Source: Arthrobacter sp. FB24 (GTDB taxonomy: Bacteria; Actinomycetota; Actinomycetes; Actinomycetales; Micrococcaceae). Taken from it: 64,000 bases of DNA. A program made the position numbers and the translations under genes. Shown here piece by piece: positions 8,344-16,043 of this stretch; the first letter of the stretch is position 1, and the number at the start of each line of letters is the position of its first letter. The stretch covers positions 3,968,001 through 4,032,000 of the forward strand of contig NC_008541.1 of assembly GCF_000196235.1 (NCBI RefSeq), read 5' to 3'. The notes beneath the pieces are model-generated. The model was not told the origin of the DNA. It saw only the letters and a program-made list of their open reading frames with translations, and did not search any database.

Positions 8344-9540
8344 GTGCCAGTGGCTGACAGGGTTTCGAAGGTCGACGTCATAGCGTTCCGCCTGGCCGCC
8401 CATCATCTCGACGAACGGTTGGGCGAAGGCGGTCTGCTGGACGCAGCCGGCAGGTGCGGGATTCAGAACAGCCCGCCCGGGTCGGCGCTACTAGCCCTGC
8501 ACGCCAGGGTGCGCAACCTGACACAGCAACAGGTGGCCGGCGCCGTCGCCAAGGAGAAGAGCCTGCTGCAGACCTGGTGCATGCGAGGATCACCGTTCTA
8601 CTTCCCGGCCCTGGACGCGCCGGTATTCACTACCGGAGTCCTACCGCCGACCGAGGAGGCGATGCGCCATCTGGTGGTCGGGGTGGAGCCGGCGCTGGAC
8701 AAGCTTGGCATAAGCCTGACCGAGGCGGTGGAGCTGGCCGATGCGGAAATCCATGAGGTACTGTCCGGGCGCAGGCTCGCCATCAACGAGCTGGGGGCGG
8801 AGATCGCCACGCGGATTGCCCGCAGGCTGCCGAAGCGACAACGCGACATCTGGGAGGACAACGGTCCCTACGCCCCGGGGCAGCCGCTCGGTGAGGGCGT
8901 CGTGCATTTCTGCGTCCGTATCCTCACGCTGCAAAGGGTGCTCTGCCTCGCGCCGCGCGTGGGGAACCAATCTCCGTTCGTCCTGGTCGACGAGTGGCTT
9001 GGCGATCCAATCCCGGACATCGACCCTGAACTCGCGCGCGCCGAACTGCTTCGCCGCTACCTGCGCTGCTATGGACCGTCCACGCGCGGCGACTTCGCCT
9101 CGTGGGCGGGGGTCCATGCCGGTGACACCGGCCCCTGGTGGAACCTGGTCGGGACCGAGCTGACCCCGGTCGAGTTCGGCGGCACGTCCTGGATCCTCAC
9201 CGAAGATCTCGACGCACTGCGGTCCGCCCCGGCGCCGACGGGGGTGCGGCTGCTCCCGCCCGGTGACCCTTACACGCAGATGCGCGACCGGGAAACGATC
9301 GTCGACAAGAAGTACCACCGGGAAGTGTGGAGGATGGCCGGCGGACCGGGAACAGTCCTCGCAGGCGGCAAAATCACCGGCACATGGCGCTCACGCAAGA
9401 GCGGCCGGAAGCTGGCCCTCACCATCACGACGTTCGGCTCATTGCCGGATCGGGACAGGACGTCGCTACAGGGTGAGGCCGGGCAGGTCGCGGCGCTGCG
9501 AGGCGCATCGTCGGTGGACGTCGCGTTCGGCACCTACTGA
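8344..9540 (+). CDS. Winged-helix DNA-binding protein (HTH_42 / COG3214 family)
   Basis: A 398-residue cytoplasmic protein of the winged-helix HTH_42 family, related to AlkZ/YcaQ-type DNA glycosylases that unhook crosslinks. It shows the family layout: RVSKVDVIAFRLAAHHL at the N-terminus, ALHARVRNLTQQQVAGA, TWCMRGSPFYFP near residue 78, and LRRYLRCYGPSTRGDFASW near residue 235. Whether it is an active glycosylase is not clear from sequence. GTG 8344 and GTG 8350 are both possible starts. It ends in a family hairpin shared with the convergent DUF2848 gene. Confidence 0.8.
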   Translation: MPVADRVSKVDVIAFRLAAHHLDERLGEGGLLDAAGRCGIQNSPPGSALLALHARVRNLTQQQVAGAVAKEKSLLQTWCMRGSPFYFPALDAPVFTTGVLPPTEEAMRHLVVGVEPALDKLGISLTEAVELADAEIHEVLSGRRLAINELGAEIATRIARRLPKRQRDIWEDNGPYAPGQPLGEGVVHFCVRILTLQRVLCLAPRVGNQSPFVLVDEWLGDPIPDIDPELARAELLRRYLRCYGPSTRGDFASWAGVHAGDTGPWWNLVGTELTPVEFGGTSWILTEDLDALRSAPAPTGVRLLPPGDPYTQMRDRETIVDKKYHREVWRMAGGPGTVLAGGKITGTWRSRKSGRKLALTITTFGSLPDRDRTSLQGEAGQVAALRGASSVDVAFGTY

Positions 9541-9551
9541 CCGTCCCTGGC

Positions 9552-9595
9552 GCGGACGACGGCGGGACCTCCCGCCGTCGTCCGCTCCTGTTTGT
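9552..9595. terminator. Bidirectional hairpin terminator (family copy 3)
   Basis: Perfect 15-bp stem GCGGACGACGGCGGG, loop ACCT, complement, then CTGTTTG, between convergent genes. Confidence 0.85.
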
Positions 9596-9609
9596 TCCGG
9601 GGAGCCGCA

Positions 9610-10296
9610 TCAGCCGATCGGCTCGGCCATCTGTTCCACCACATACTGGGCCTCCACGGAGGCGCCGGTCACCGGATCGGCCATCTCGACCTTCCAGCTG
9701 CGGGCGAACTGGTCCACCCCGTGGGTCATGGCCACCGTGCCGGAGATGAGCACCGTGCCGGGCTCGTTGAGACCGCGTTCGGCGAGGACGTCCAGCCAGT
9801 AGTCGGGGCTCAGCAACGCGCCCAGCGAGCTGTCCTGGATGAGGGTGTCCGGTGTGTCGCCCTCCCCCACCCAGCCCCTGAGCGTGATCTGGTCCAGGTG
9901 CTCCCGAACGTCGTCAAGGCGCCAGGCTTTGCGTCCCAGGACGTCAGGGCTGGCGTTCTTGCTCCAGGCAACGCCGTGGACCTCCAGCTGACGGTCAGTG
10001 TGGTCGCAGGCCACCGTCAGCAGTACGCCGTCCTCGGTGATCACCAGCGCCCATTCGGCTTCTCCTGAAGTCCGGTCATGTTGCACGCGGACTTCGGAAA
10101 CCTGCTGGGCCAGGTACGGCGACACGGGATAGAGCGCCGGGGTGGTTGCGGGGCCGGGAACTCCCAGCTCGGCCAACTCGGCGATGTGGGCCTGTACCTC
10201 TTCCTGCTGCCGCCCTGCGTAGCCGGCGTTCAGGAGGTGCTTGACCTCGACTTTTCGGGTGGTGCCGTCGGGAAGTTCGAAGCTCAGAGTCGTCAT
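9610..10296 (-). CDS. DUF2848 family protein
   Basis: A 228-residue protein of the DUF2848 family, which has a fold related to fumarylacetoacetate hydrolase. It starts with MTTLSFELPDGTTRKVEV, contains TPALYPVSPYLAQQ, a DHTDRQLE strand near residue 98, and GTVAMTHGVDQFARSW near residue 188. The exact reaction is not established; members sit in catabolic clusters with MHS transporters. It is divergent from the MHS transporter gene across a 148-bp region holding a palindromic operator, so both are probably controlled together by the nearby GntR regulator. Confidence 0.85.
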   Translation of the reverse strand: MTTLSFELPDGTTRKVEVKHLLNAGYAGRQQEEVQAHIAELAELGVPGPATTPALYPVSPYLAQQVSEVRVQHDRTSGEAEWALVITEDGVLLTVACDHTDRQLEVHGVAWSKNASPDVLGRKAWRLDDVREHLDQITLRGWVGEGDTPDTLIQDSSLGALLSPDYWLDVLAERGLNEPGTVLISGTVAMTHGVDQFARSWKVEMADPVTGASVEAQYVVEQMAEPIG

Positions 10297-10381
10297 GTTC
10301 TGTCCATCCTTTGCGTGTCCTGCTCGAGAAATTTACAAACCGGAAACCGGAAACGATCGCCAATGTACATCCAGTATGCGT

Positions 10382-10393
10382 AATGTATACATT
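10382..10393. promoter_or_regulatory. Palindromic operator, probable GntR site
   Basis: Perfect palindrome AATGTATACATT between the divergent DUF2848 and MHS transporter genes. The 9-mer ATGTATACA recurs at 12512-12520 in front of the GntR and hydrolase genes. A weaker ATGTACAT lies 20 bp away at 10362. Confidence 0.65.
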
Positions 10394-10444
10394 TAACGCC
10401 AGCGTGACAGGCGTCACCGTAAACATCTCGTGGAGGACAACACC

Positions 10445-11836
10445 ATGGCCAACGTCCCAGTTCAGGCTTCCGGCGCAGCGCCGCGCCCGGGCAAGCCGAT
10501 GCACCCGAAGGGCCTGTATAAGGCCTTTGCCGCAAGCCTTACCGGCACCGCACTCGAGTGGTACGACTTCGCCGTCTACTCAGCCGCAGCCGCCGTCGTA
10601 TTCCCCATCGTCTTCTTCCCGTCATCCGATCCCCTGACCGGCACCATCCTGGCGTTTTCAACCTACGCTGTGGGCTACGTTTCCCGCCCCGTGGGCGGCA
10701 TCATCTTCGGCCGGCTCGGCGACCGGATCGGCCGCAAGAAGGTCCTGGTCACCACCCTCATGATCATCGGCGTGGCCACCGTGCTGATCGGCGTGCTTCC
10801 CGGGTACGGCAGCATCGGCATCACCGCCCCGATCATCCTGGTGCTGCTGCGCTTCGCCCAGGGCGTGGGCGTAGGCGGCGAATGGGGCGGCGCCGTGCTG
10901 CTCTCCAGCGAATACGGGGATCCCCACCGGCGCGGCTTCTGGGCATCCGCCGCCCAGGTGGGCCCTCCCGCCGGCAACCTCATGGCGAACGGCGCGCTGG
11001 CCGTCCTGACCCTCACCCTGACCGAAGAGCAGTTCATCAGCTTCGGGTGGCGCATCGCCTTCCTGGTCTCGGCCGTGCTGGTCGGATTCGGGCTCTGGAT
11101 CCGGCTCAAGCTGGAAGACACTCCGATCTTCAAGGCCATTGAGGCCCACGGCGAACAGCCCAACGCCCCGGTCCGGGAGGTCTTCAGCAAGGAACTCCGG
11201 CCGCTCATCGCCGCCACGCTGTGCCGGGTTGGTCCTGACGTGCTCTACGCCCTGTTCACCGTCTTCACCCTTACCTATGGCATCCAGGCCCTCGGCTACG
11301 AGCGCAGCCAGGTCCTCACCGCTGTGCTGATCGGCTCCGCATTCCAGCTGTTCATGATCCCGCTGGCCGGCGCCGTATCGGACCGCTTCAACCGCCGCCT
11401 GGTCTACGGCACGGCCGCGGTGCTGGGCGCCGTCTGGACATTCATCTTCTTCGGCATCCTCGGCGGAGACAATGAGCCGATGCTGATCGCGGGCATCGTC
11501 CTGGGCCTCATGGCACACTCATTCATGTACGGACCGCAGGCCGCCTTCATTGTGGAGCAGTTCTCCCCCAGGCTCCGGTCCACCGGAAGTTCGCTGGCAT
11601 ACACCTTCGCCGGCGTGATCGGCGGCGCGATTGCCCCGCTGATGTTCACGCTGCTGCTGTCCCAGTTCGGCACCTGGATTCCGGTGGCCATCTATGTTGC
11701 CGTGGCCGCCGCCGTCACCGCAGTAGGCCTGGCGCTCGGCCGGGATTCCAACACAGTGGAGGACGAGGACTACCGCCTGCTGCTCGAAGGATCCGCAGCA
11801 GCGCGCCAGCCGTCCGCCGTCGCGGAATCCCGCTGA
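10445..11836 (+). CDS. MFS transporter, metabolite:H+ symporter (MHS) family
   Basis: A 463-residue inner-membrane symporter of the MHS family (relatives of ShiA, KgtP, ProP). It has the hallmark FAASLTGTALEWYDFAVY in helix 1, the loop motif FGRLGDRIGRKKVL, and GVGVGGEWGGAVLL. The substrate is unknown; linkage to DUF2848 and a C-N hydrolase suggests a carboxylate, amide or cyclic amide. The ATG is preceded by GGAGGA. It has a close paralogue at 50554-51915 in this window, which is linked to different enzymes. Confidence 0.92.
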   Translation: MANVPVQASGAAPRPGKPMHPKGLYKAFAASLTGTALEWYDFAVYSAAAAVVFPIVFFPSSDPLTGTILAFSTYAVGYVSRPVGGIIFGRLGDRIGRKKVLVTTLMIIGVATVLIGVLPGYGSIGITAPIILVLLRFAQGVGVGGEWGGAVLLSSEYGDPHRRGFWASAAQVGPPAGNLMANGALAVLTLTLTEEQFISFGWRIAFLVSAVLVGFGLWIRLKLEDTPIFKAIEAHGEQPNAPVREVFSKELRPLIAATLCRVGPDVLYALFTVFTLTYGIQALGYERSQVLTAVLIGSAFQLFMIPLAGAVSDRFNRRLVYGTAAVLGAVWTFIFFGILGGDNEPMLIAGIVLGLMAHSFMYGPQAAFIVEQFSPRLRSTGSSLAYTFAGVIGGAIAPLMFTLLLSQFGTWIPVAIYVAVAAAVTAVGLALGRDSNTVEDEDYRLLLEGSAAARQPSAVAESR

Positions 11837-11849
11837 CGATCCGGCGTTT

Positions 11850-12506
11850 TCAGGTGCGGAGCAGGATGTCCCGGGTCACGGCCAGGTGATGGTCAATGGC
11901 TTCCTGCGCCTTCGCCGCGTCGCCGGACACCAGGGCATCGAGGATGCCCTGGTGTTCGGCGCACACCTGCTCGCGCCGGCCTCCGGTACGGAACAGCGCG
12001 GACACGCCCACCAGGATCTGCCGGACGTGGAGCTTGCTGTACGTCCGGGAGATGAGCTCATTTCCGGCGGCGTCAATGAGCTGCTGGTGGAACAGGGTGT
12101 CCAGGCGGATGAACTCCCGGGCAGCCTCCGGGTTCAGGTCCTCGGGAAGGGCCGCCTGCTGGTCCAGGGTGTCCTGCATCGTCCGGGCGGGGACACGCTT
12201 CTGTTCGATTACCAGGCGGGCGGCATGGCTTTCCAGCACTCCGCGCAGTTCCATCAGCTCGGACATTTCACGGCCGGTCACCGGTGGGACGTACGCCCCG
12301 CGCTGCGGAATCAGTTCCACCAGGCCGTCCGAGACGAGCAGCAGGAGCGCTTCCCGCACCGGAGTGCGCGAGACCCCGATCTCGGCGGCAAGCTCCTGCT
12401 CATTCAGGAACTTCCCCTGGACTTCGGGATCGATCAGGATGTTTTCACGCAGGTACGCGTACGCCTTCTCGCGGCCGGACGCCGCTGTCCCCGAACTTTT
12501 TCGCAT
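11850..12506 (-). CDS. GntR-family transcriptional regulator (FCD subfamily)
   Basis: A 218-residue repressor-type regulator. The N-terminal winged helix contains LAAEIGVSRTPVREALLLL (about residues 40-58) and LVELIPQRGAYV. The C-terminal FCD ligand domain has the metal-site pattern with RLDTLFHQQLIDAAGN and EHQGILDAL. It is convergent with the MHS transporter and divergent from the hydrolase gene. Its start codon overlaps an inverted repeat, ATACAT-C-ATGTAT, so autoregulation is likely, together with control of the hydrolase and, via the same motif, DUF2848 and the transporter. Confidence 0.92.
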   Translation of the reverse strand: MRKSSGTAASGREKAYAYLRENILIDPEVQGKFLNEQELAAEIGVSRTPVREALLLLVSDGLVELIPQRGAYVPPVTGREMSELMELRGVLESHAARLVIEQKRVPARTMQDTLDQQAALPEDLNPEAAREFIRLDTLFHQQLIDAAGNELISRTYSKLHVRQILVGVSALFRTGGRREQVCAEHQGILDALVSGDAAKAQEAIDHHLAVTRDILLRT

Positions 12507-12520
12507 ACATCATGTATACA
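12505..12520. promoter_or_regulatory. GntR operator between regulator and hydrolase
   Basis: Inverted repeat ATACAT-C-ATGTAT overlapping the GntR start codon, extended to ATGTATACA, the 9-mer shared with 10383-10391. Confidence 0.65.
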
Positions 12521-12538
12521 ACAGACTGGAGTAATTTC

Positions 12539-13333
12539 ATGCGTTTAGCAGTGGCCCAAATCATCACGGGAGCCGATCCGTCCGCCAACCTGGAGCTGAT
12601 TCGAGAATACGCCACCCGGGCCAAAGCCGCCGGAGCCGAGCTGGTGGTATTTCCGGAGGCAGCCATGCGCGCCTTCGGCAACAGCCTGGCGGACATCGCC
12701 GAGCCGCTGGACGGACCATGGGCCAATGCCGTCCGGACCATTGCCAGGGGCCTGGGTATCGCCGTCGTCGCCGGCATGTTTACCCCGGGAGACAACGGCC
12801 GCGTACGGAACACGCTGCTGGTCACCGGCCCGGGGCTGGACACTTCCTACGACAAGATCCATCTGTTTGACGCCTTTGGTTTCGCCGAGTCCGATTCGGT
12901 GGACGCCGGCACGTCGCCTGTGACGTTCGAACTCAACGGCACGGTGATCGGCCTTGCGACCTGTTACGACGTGCGCTTCCCCGCGCTTTTTGCGGCCAAC
13001 GCGCGGGCCGGCGCCCAGGTCAACATCGTCTGCGCCTCGTGGGGCGCCGGCGAAGGCAAGGCGGAGCAGTGGGACCTGCTGGTGCGGGCCCGCGCCGTGG
13101 ACAGCACCACGTTCGTCGTGGCAAGCGGCCAGGGCAATCCCGCCAGCATCGGGCTCCCCGCCGCCGGCACTGCGCCCACCGGCATCGGCCACAGCGCCGT
13201 GGTGTCACCGCTCGGCAGTCCCCTGGTCACATTGGGCGGCGAACCCGAACTGGCCGTGCTGGACATCGACACCGCCGTCATTACCGACGTCCGCGCAAAG
13301 CTGCCGGTCCTCGCCAACGCGCGGAACCTTTAG
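12539..13333 (+). CDS. Carbon-nitrogen hydrolase (nitrilase superfamily amidase)
   Basis: A 264-residue amidase/omega-amidase-like enzyme. The catalytic Glu-Lys-Cys triad is visible in VVFPEAAM (E40 region), YDKIHLFD (K about 105) and GLATCYDVRFP (C about 140), along with VNIVCASW. It would hydrolyse a C-N bond in a small amide. GGAG lies 9 bp before this ATG, and the reading frame continues upstream without a plausible start. It is divergent from the GntR regulator with only 32 bp between, so it is almost certainly in that regulon. Confidence 0.92.
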   Translation: MRLAVAQIITGADPSANLELIREYATRAKAAGAELVVFPEAAMRAFGNSLADIAEPLDGPWANAVRTIARGLGIAVVAGMFTPGDNGRVRNTLLVTGPGLDTSYDKIHLFDAFGFAESDSVDAGTSPVTFELNGTVIGLATCYDVRFPALFAANARAGAQVNIVCASWGAGEGKAEQWDLLVRARAVDSTTFVVASGQGNPASIGLPAAGTAPTGIGHSAVVSPLGSPLVTLGGEPELAVLDIDTAVITDVRAKLPVLANARNL

Positions 13334-13360
13334 CGGCAGTACGGAAGCAGACGGTGCGGG

Positions 13361-13400
13361 AGCGGACGACGGCGGGACGTCCCGCCGTCGTCCGCTTTCG
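13361..13400 (+). terminator. Hairpin terminator (family copy 4)
   Basis: Perfect 16-bp stem AGCGGACGACGGCGGG, loop ACGT, complement, then TTCG. It ends the hydrolase transcript. Confidence 0.8.
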
Positions 13401-13401
13401 C

Positions 13402-13521
13402 GTGTGCAGGCTGCCGTTTGTGCCGGCCGCGGGTCCGCACGGCCCGCAGAAACAGTACGGCGAGAATCCGGACGAGGCCGAGGTGCGGCCGGTCAAGCAG
13501 GTGGAGGACTACCGCGGCTGA
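13402..13521 (+). pseudogene. Possible C-terminal coding remnant
   Basis: A 39-codon frame opening with GTG inside the foot of the hairpin and ending in TGA. The peptide tail KQYGENPDEAEVRPVKQ looks like a charged protein C-terminus rather than random GC-rich translation. No ribosome binding site is seen, since the hairpin occupies that position. It may be the end of a deleted gene. Confidence is low. Confidence 0.25.
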
Positions 13522-13578
13522 TTCGGCGTCCTTTTCGGCGGCGAAAGCACCTCGCGGTACGCAATATTCAGGAGCCCT

Positions 13579-13607
13579 TTGACAGGTTCTGTGACAAGTG
13601 CCATAGT
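13579..13607 (+). promoter_or_regulatory. Promoter for a leaderless GntR transcript
   Basis: -35 TTGACA (13579-13584), exactly 17 bp, then -10 CATAGT (13602-13607). Only six bases separate the -10 box from the ATG, and there is no ribosome binding site. Confidence 0.7.
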
Positions 13608-13613
13608 CGTCGT

Positions 13614-14342
13614 ATGAACCTGTTGGACAGCTGGACAGCTGCGCAAGACCGAGTGGTGCGCGTTGGCGCGGCCGAGGCGGTGTTTGCATCCCTTCGCAGC
13701 GCCATCGAGGGCGGCAGGATTCCGGTCGGCACCCGTCTCGACTCGGAGGCCTCGCTCGCCAAGCAATACGGTGTGAGCCGGACGATGGTCCGGGAGGCGC
13801 TGCGTTCATGCACCGCACTGGGATTGACGGCCACCCACACAGGCAAGGGCACCTTCGTCATCGCTGACAAGGTGGCCCAGGACCTCAAGCTCGGCAAGTA
13901 TTCGGCCAGCGCCCTCGTCGAAGCCCGCCCCCACGTCGAAGTGCCTGCCGCCGGCCTGGCAGCCCAGCGCCGCAGCGCCGAAGATGTGGAGGCACTTCGG
14001 GAAATCCTTCGGGAAATGTCCCAGGAGGACGACCTCCAGCAGTGGGTGCTGTTGAACACCGAGTTCCACGTGACCATCGCCCGGTGCAGCGGCAACGGCG
14101 TGTTCGAGTCATTCCTCTCGGATATCTGTGACGCCATGGCGAACCAGTCCAACACCCTCAACCTCGTGGCTGACCGGCGCAAGGAATCCGGCGAAGAGCA
14201 CGCGCGCATTTTCGCTGCCATCGAGAGCGGATCAGCCGAGGAAGCGTCCCAGGCCATGAGGATGCATCTGCACGGGGTGGAATGCGCCCTGGGCACCATC
14301 GTCCCCGGAAGCGAGAACTCCACGTCCGGCCATACGCGCTAA
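13614..14342 (+). CDS. GntR-family regulator (FCD) of the aspartate block
   Basis: A 242-residue regulator. The winged helix includes SLAKQYGVSRTMVREALRSC (about residues 45-64) and THTGKGTFVI, and the FCD domain contains LLNTEFHVTIARCSGN and EHARIFAAI. It lies just upstream of and co-directional with aspartate ammonia-lyase and the dicarboxylate symporter, so it is the obvious local regulator for aspartate or C4-dicarboxylate use. Translation is probably leaderless: the ATG follows the -10 box by six bases. Confidence 0.9.
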   Translation: MNLLDSWTAAQDRVVRVGAAEAVFASLRSAIEGGRIPVGTRLDSEASLAKQYGVSRTMVREALRSCTALGLTATHTGKGTFVIADKVAQDLKLGKYSASALVEARPHVEVPAAGLAAQRRSAEDVEALREILREMSQEDDLQQWVLLNTEFHVTIARCSGNGVFESFLSDICDAMANQSNTLNLVADRRKESGEEHARIFAAIESGSAEEASQAMRMHLHGVECALGTIVPGSENSTSGHTR

Positions 14343-14539
14343 ACCCTCCTAAGCCCCGAAGTCCATCCAGCGTCCCCTGACCTGCCCTACCCGCCGCAAA
14401 CCCGCGTGCCTCCCCCCGCCGTGGCACCCCTATGCCTCCATGCTGGCGGCGGCGTCCCCCAAGCCTGCACCGGCCCCAGGCTCTGTGCCCCAAGAATTCC
14501 ATCGTCCAAACCCGTCAACGAAGCCCCGCGAGGACCCCC

Positions 14540-15955
14540 ATGACTCTTCCCCTTACCGCCCCGAAAACCCGTTCCGAGCATGATCTGCTGGGTGACCGGG
14601 ATGTTCCCGCTGCCGCGTACTGGGGTGTGCACACCCTCCGGGCCGTGGAGAACTTCCCCATCACCGGCCAGCCGCTCTCCACCAACATGCACCTGGTCCG
14701 CGGCCTCGCCGCCGTGAAACTCGCCGCCGCCCGCACCAACCACGAACTCGGCCTCCTCGACGCCGAACGCGCCGACGCCATCGCAGCGGCCTGCACCGAC
14801 GTCCTCAACGGCAAACTCAACGACCAGTTCGTCGTGGACGTCATCCAGGGCGGCGCCGGAACCTCCTCGAACATGAACGCCAACGAGGTCATCGCCAACC
14901 GCGCCCTGGAAATCCTCGGACACCCCAAAGGCCACTACACCCGCCTGCACCCCAACGACCACGTCAACCTCTCCCAGTCCACCAACGACGTCTACCCCAC
15001 CGCCGTGAAACTCGGCACCATCTTCGCCGCCCGCGAACTCCTGGACGCCCTCGCCGAACTCGAAGACGCCTGCGCCGCCAAAGCCCTCGAATTCCGCACC
15101 GTCGTCAAAATGGGCCGCACCCAGCTCCAGGACGCCGTCCCCATGACCCTCGGCCAGGAATTCGGCACCTACGCCGTCACCATCGGCGAAGACCGGCTCC
15201 GCCTGGCCGAAGCGGACCTGCTCATCCACGAAATCAACCTCGGCGCCACCGCCATCGGCACCGGCCTGAACGCCCCCGCCGGCTACGCCGCCACCGCCTG
15301 CCGCCACCTCGCCGAAATCACCGGCCTGCCCCTGGTCACCGCCCCGGACCTCATCGAAGCCACCCAGGACGTCGGCGCCTTCGTCCACCTCTCCGGCGTC
15401 CTCAAACGCGTCGCCGTGAAACTCTCCAAAATCTGCAACGACCTGCGCCTGCTCTCCTCCGGCCCCCGCGCCGGCTTCGGCGAAATCAACCTCCCCGCCG
15501 TGCAATCCGGATCCTCCATCATGCCCGGCAAAATCAACCCCGTGATCCCCGAAGTCGTCTCCCAGGTCGCCTACGAAGTCATCGGCAACGACGTCACCAT
15601 CACCATGGCCGCCGAAGCCGGACAACTCCAGCTCAACGCCTTCGAACCCATCATCGTCCACAGCCTCCACAAGAGCATCTCCCACCTCGAAGCCGCCTGC
15701 CGCACCCTCACCGCACGCTGCATCCAGGGCATCACCGCCAACACCGACCACCTCCGCCGAACCGTCGAACAATCCATCGGCCTCGTCACCGCCCTCAACC
15801 CCCACCTCGGCTACACCACCGCAACCGCCATCGCCCAGGAAGCCCTCGCCACCGGCAAAGGCGTCGCCGAACTCGTCCTCGAACACAACCTGCTCACCGC
15901 CGAGCAACTCGAAGACCTCCTCAGCCCCCAACGCCTGGCCAACCTCAGCAAGTAG
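14540..15955 (+). CDS. aspA: Aspartate ammonia-lyase
   Basis: Converts L-aspartate to fumarate and ammonia. The 471-residue size fits the class II fumarase/aspartase family. Clear motifs are GGAGTSSNMNANEV, the HPNDHVNLSQSTNDVYPTA loop and the catalytic SS loop GSSIMPGKINPV near residue 323. The last of these is the superfamily signature. Aspartase rather than fumarase is favoured by the family features and the adjacent dicarboxylate/glutamate symporter, glutaminase and asparagine permease. GAGGA precedes the ATG. Codon use differs from neighbours: Lys is nearly always AAA, Glu GAA and Leu CTC, with G-ending codons avoided. Confidence 0.93.
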   Translation: MTLPLTAPKTRSEHDLLGDRDVPAAAYWGVHTLRAVENFPITGQPLSTNMHLVRGLAAVKLAAARTNHELGLLDAERADAIAAACTDVLNGKLNDQFVVDVIQGGAGTSSNMNANEVIANRALEILGHPKGHYTRLHPNDHVNLSQSTNDVYPTAVKLGTIFAARELLDALAELEDACAAKALEFRTVVKMGRTQLQDAVPMTLGQEFGTYAVTIGEDRLRLAEADLLIHEINLGATAIGTGLNAPAGYAATACRHLAEITGLPLVTAPDLIEATQDVGAFVHLSGVLKRVAVKLSKICNDLRLLSSGPRAGFGEINLPAVQSGSSIMPGKINPVIPEVVSQVAYEVIGNDVTITMAAEAGQLQLNAFEPIIVHSLHKSISHLEAACRTLTARCIQGITANTDHLRRTVEQSIGLVTALNPHLGYTTATAIAQEALATGKGVAELVLEHNLLTAEQLEDLLSPQRLANLSK

Positions 15956-16043
15956 CGCAACCCAAACCACACCCCACCCGCCACGGGAGCAGGGGCACAC
16001 CGCCGTGCCCAAATTTCCCAGGCCTTTTACCCAAGGACTGACC

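Noticed and set aside
16005..16043. Upstream GTG start for the symporter
   Set aside because: The extra 13 residues do not look like a transporter N-terminus, and AAGGA fits the ATG at 16044.
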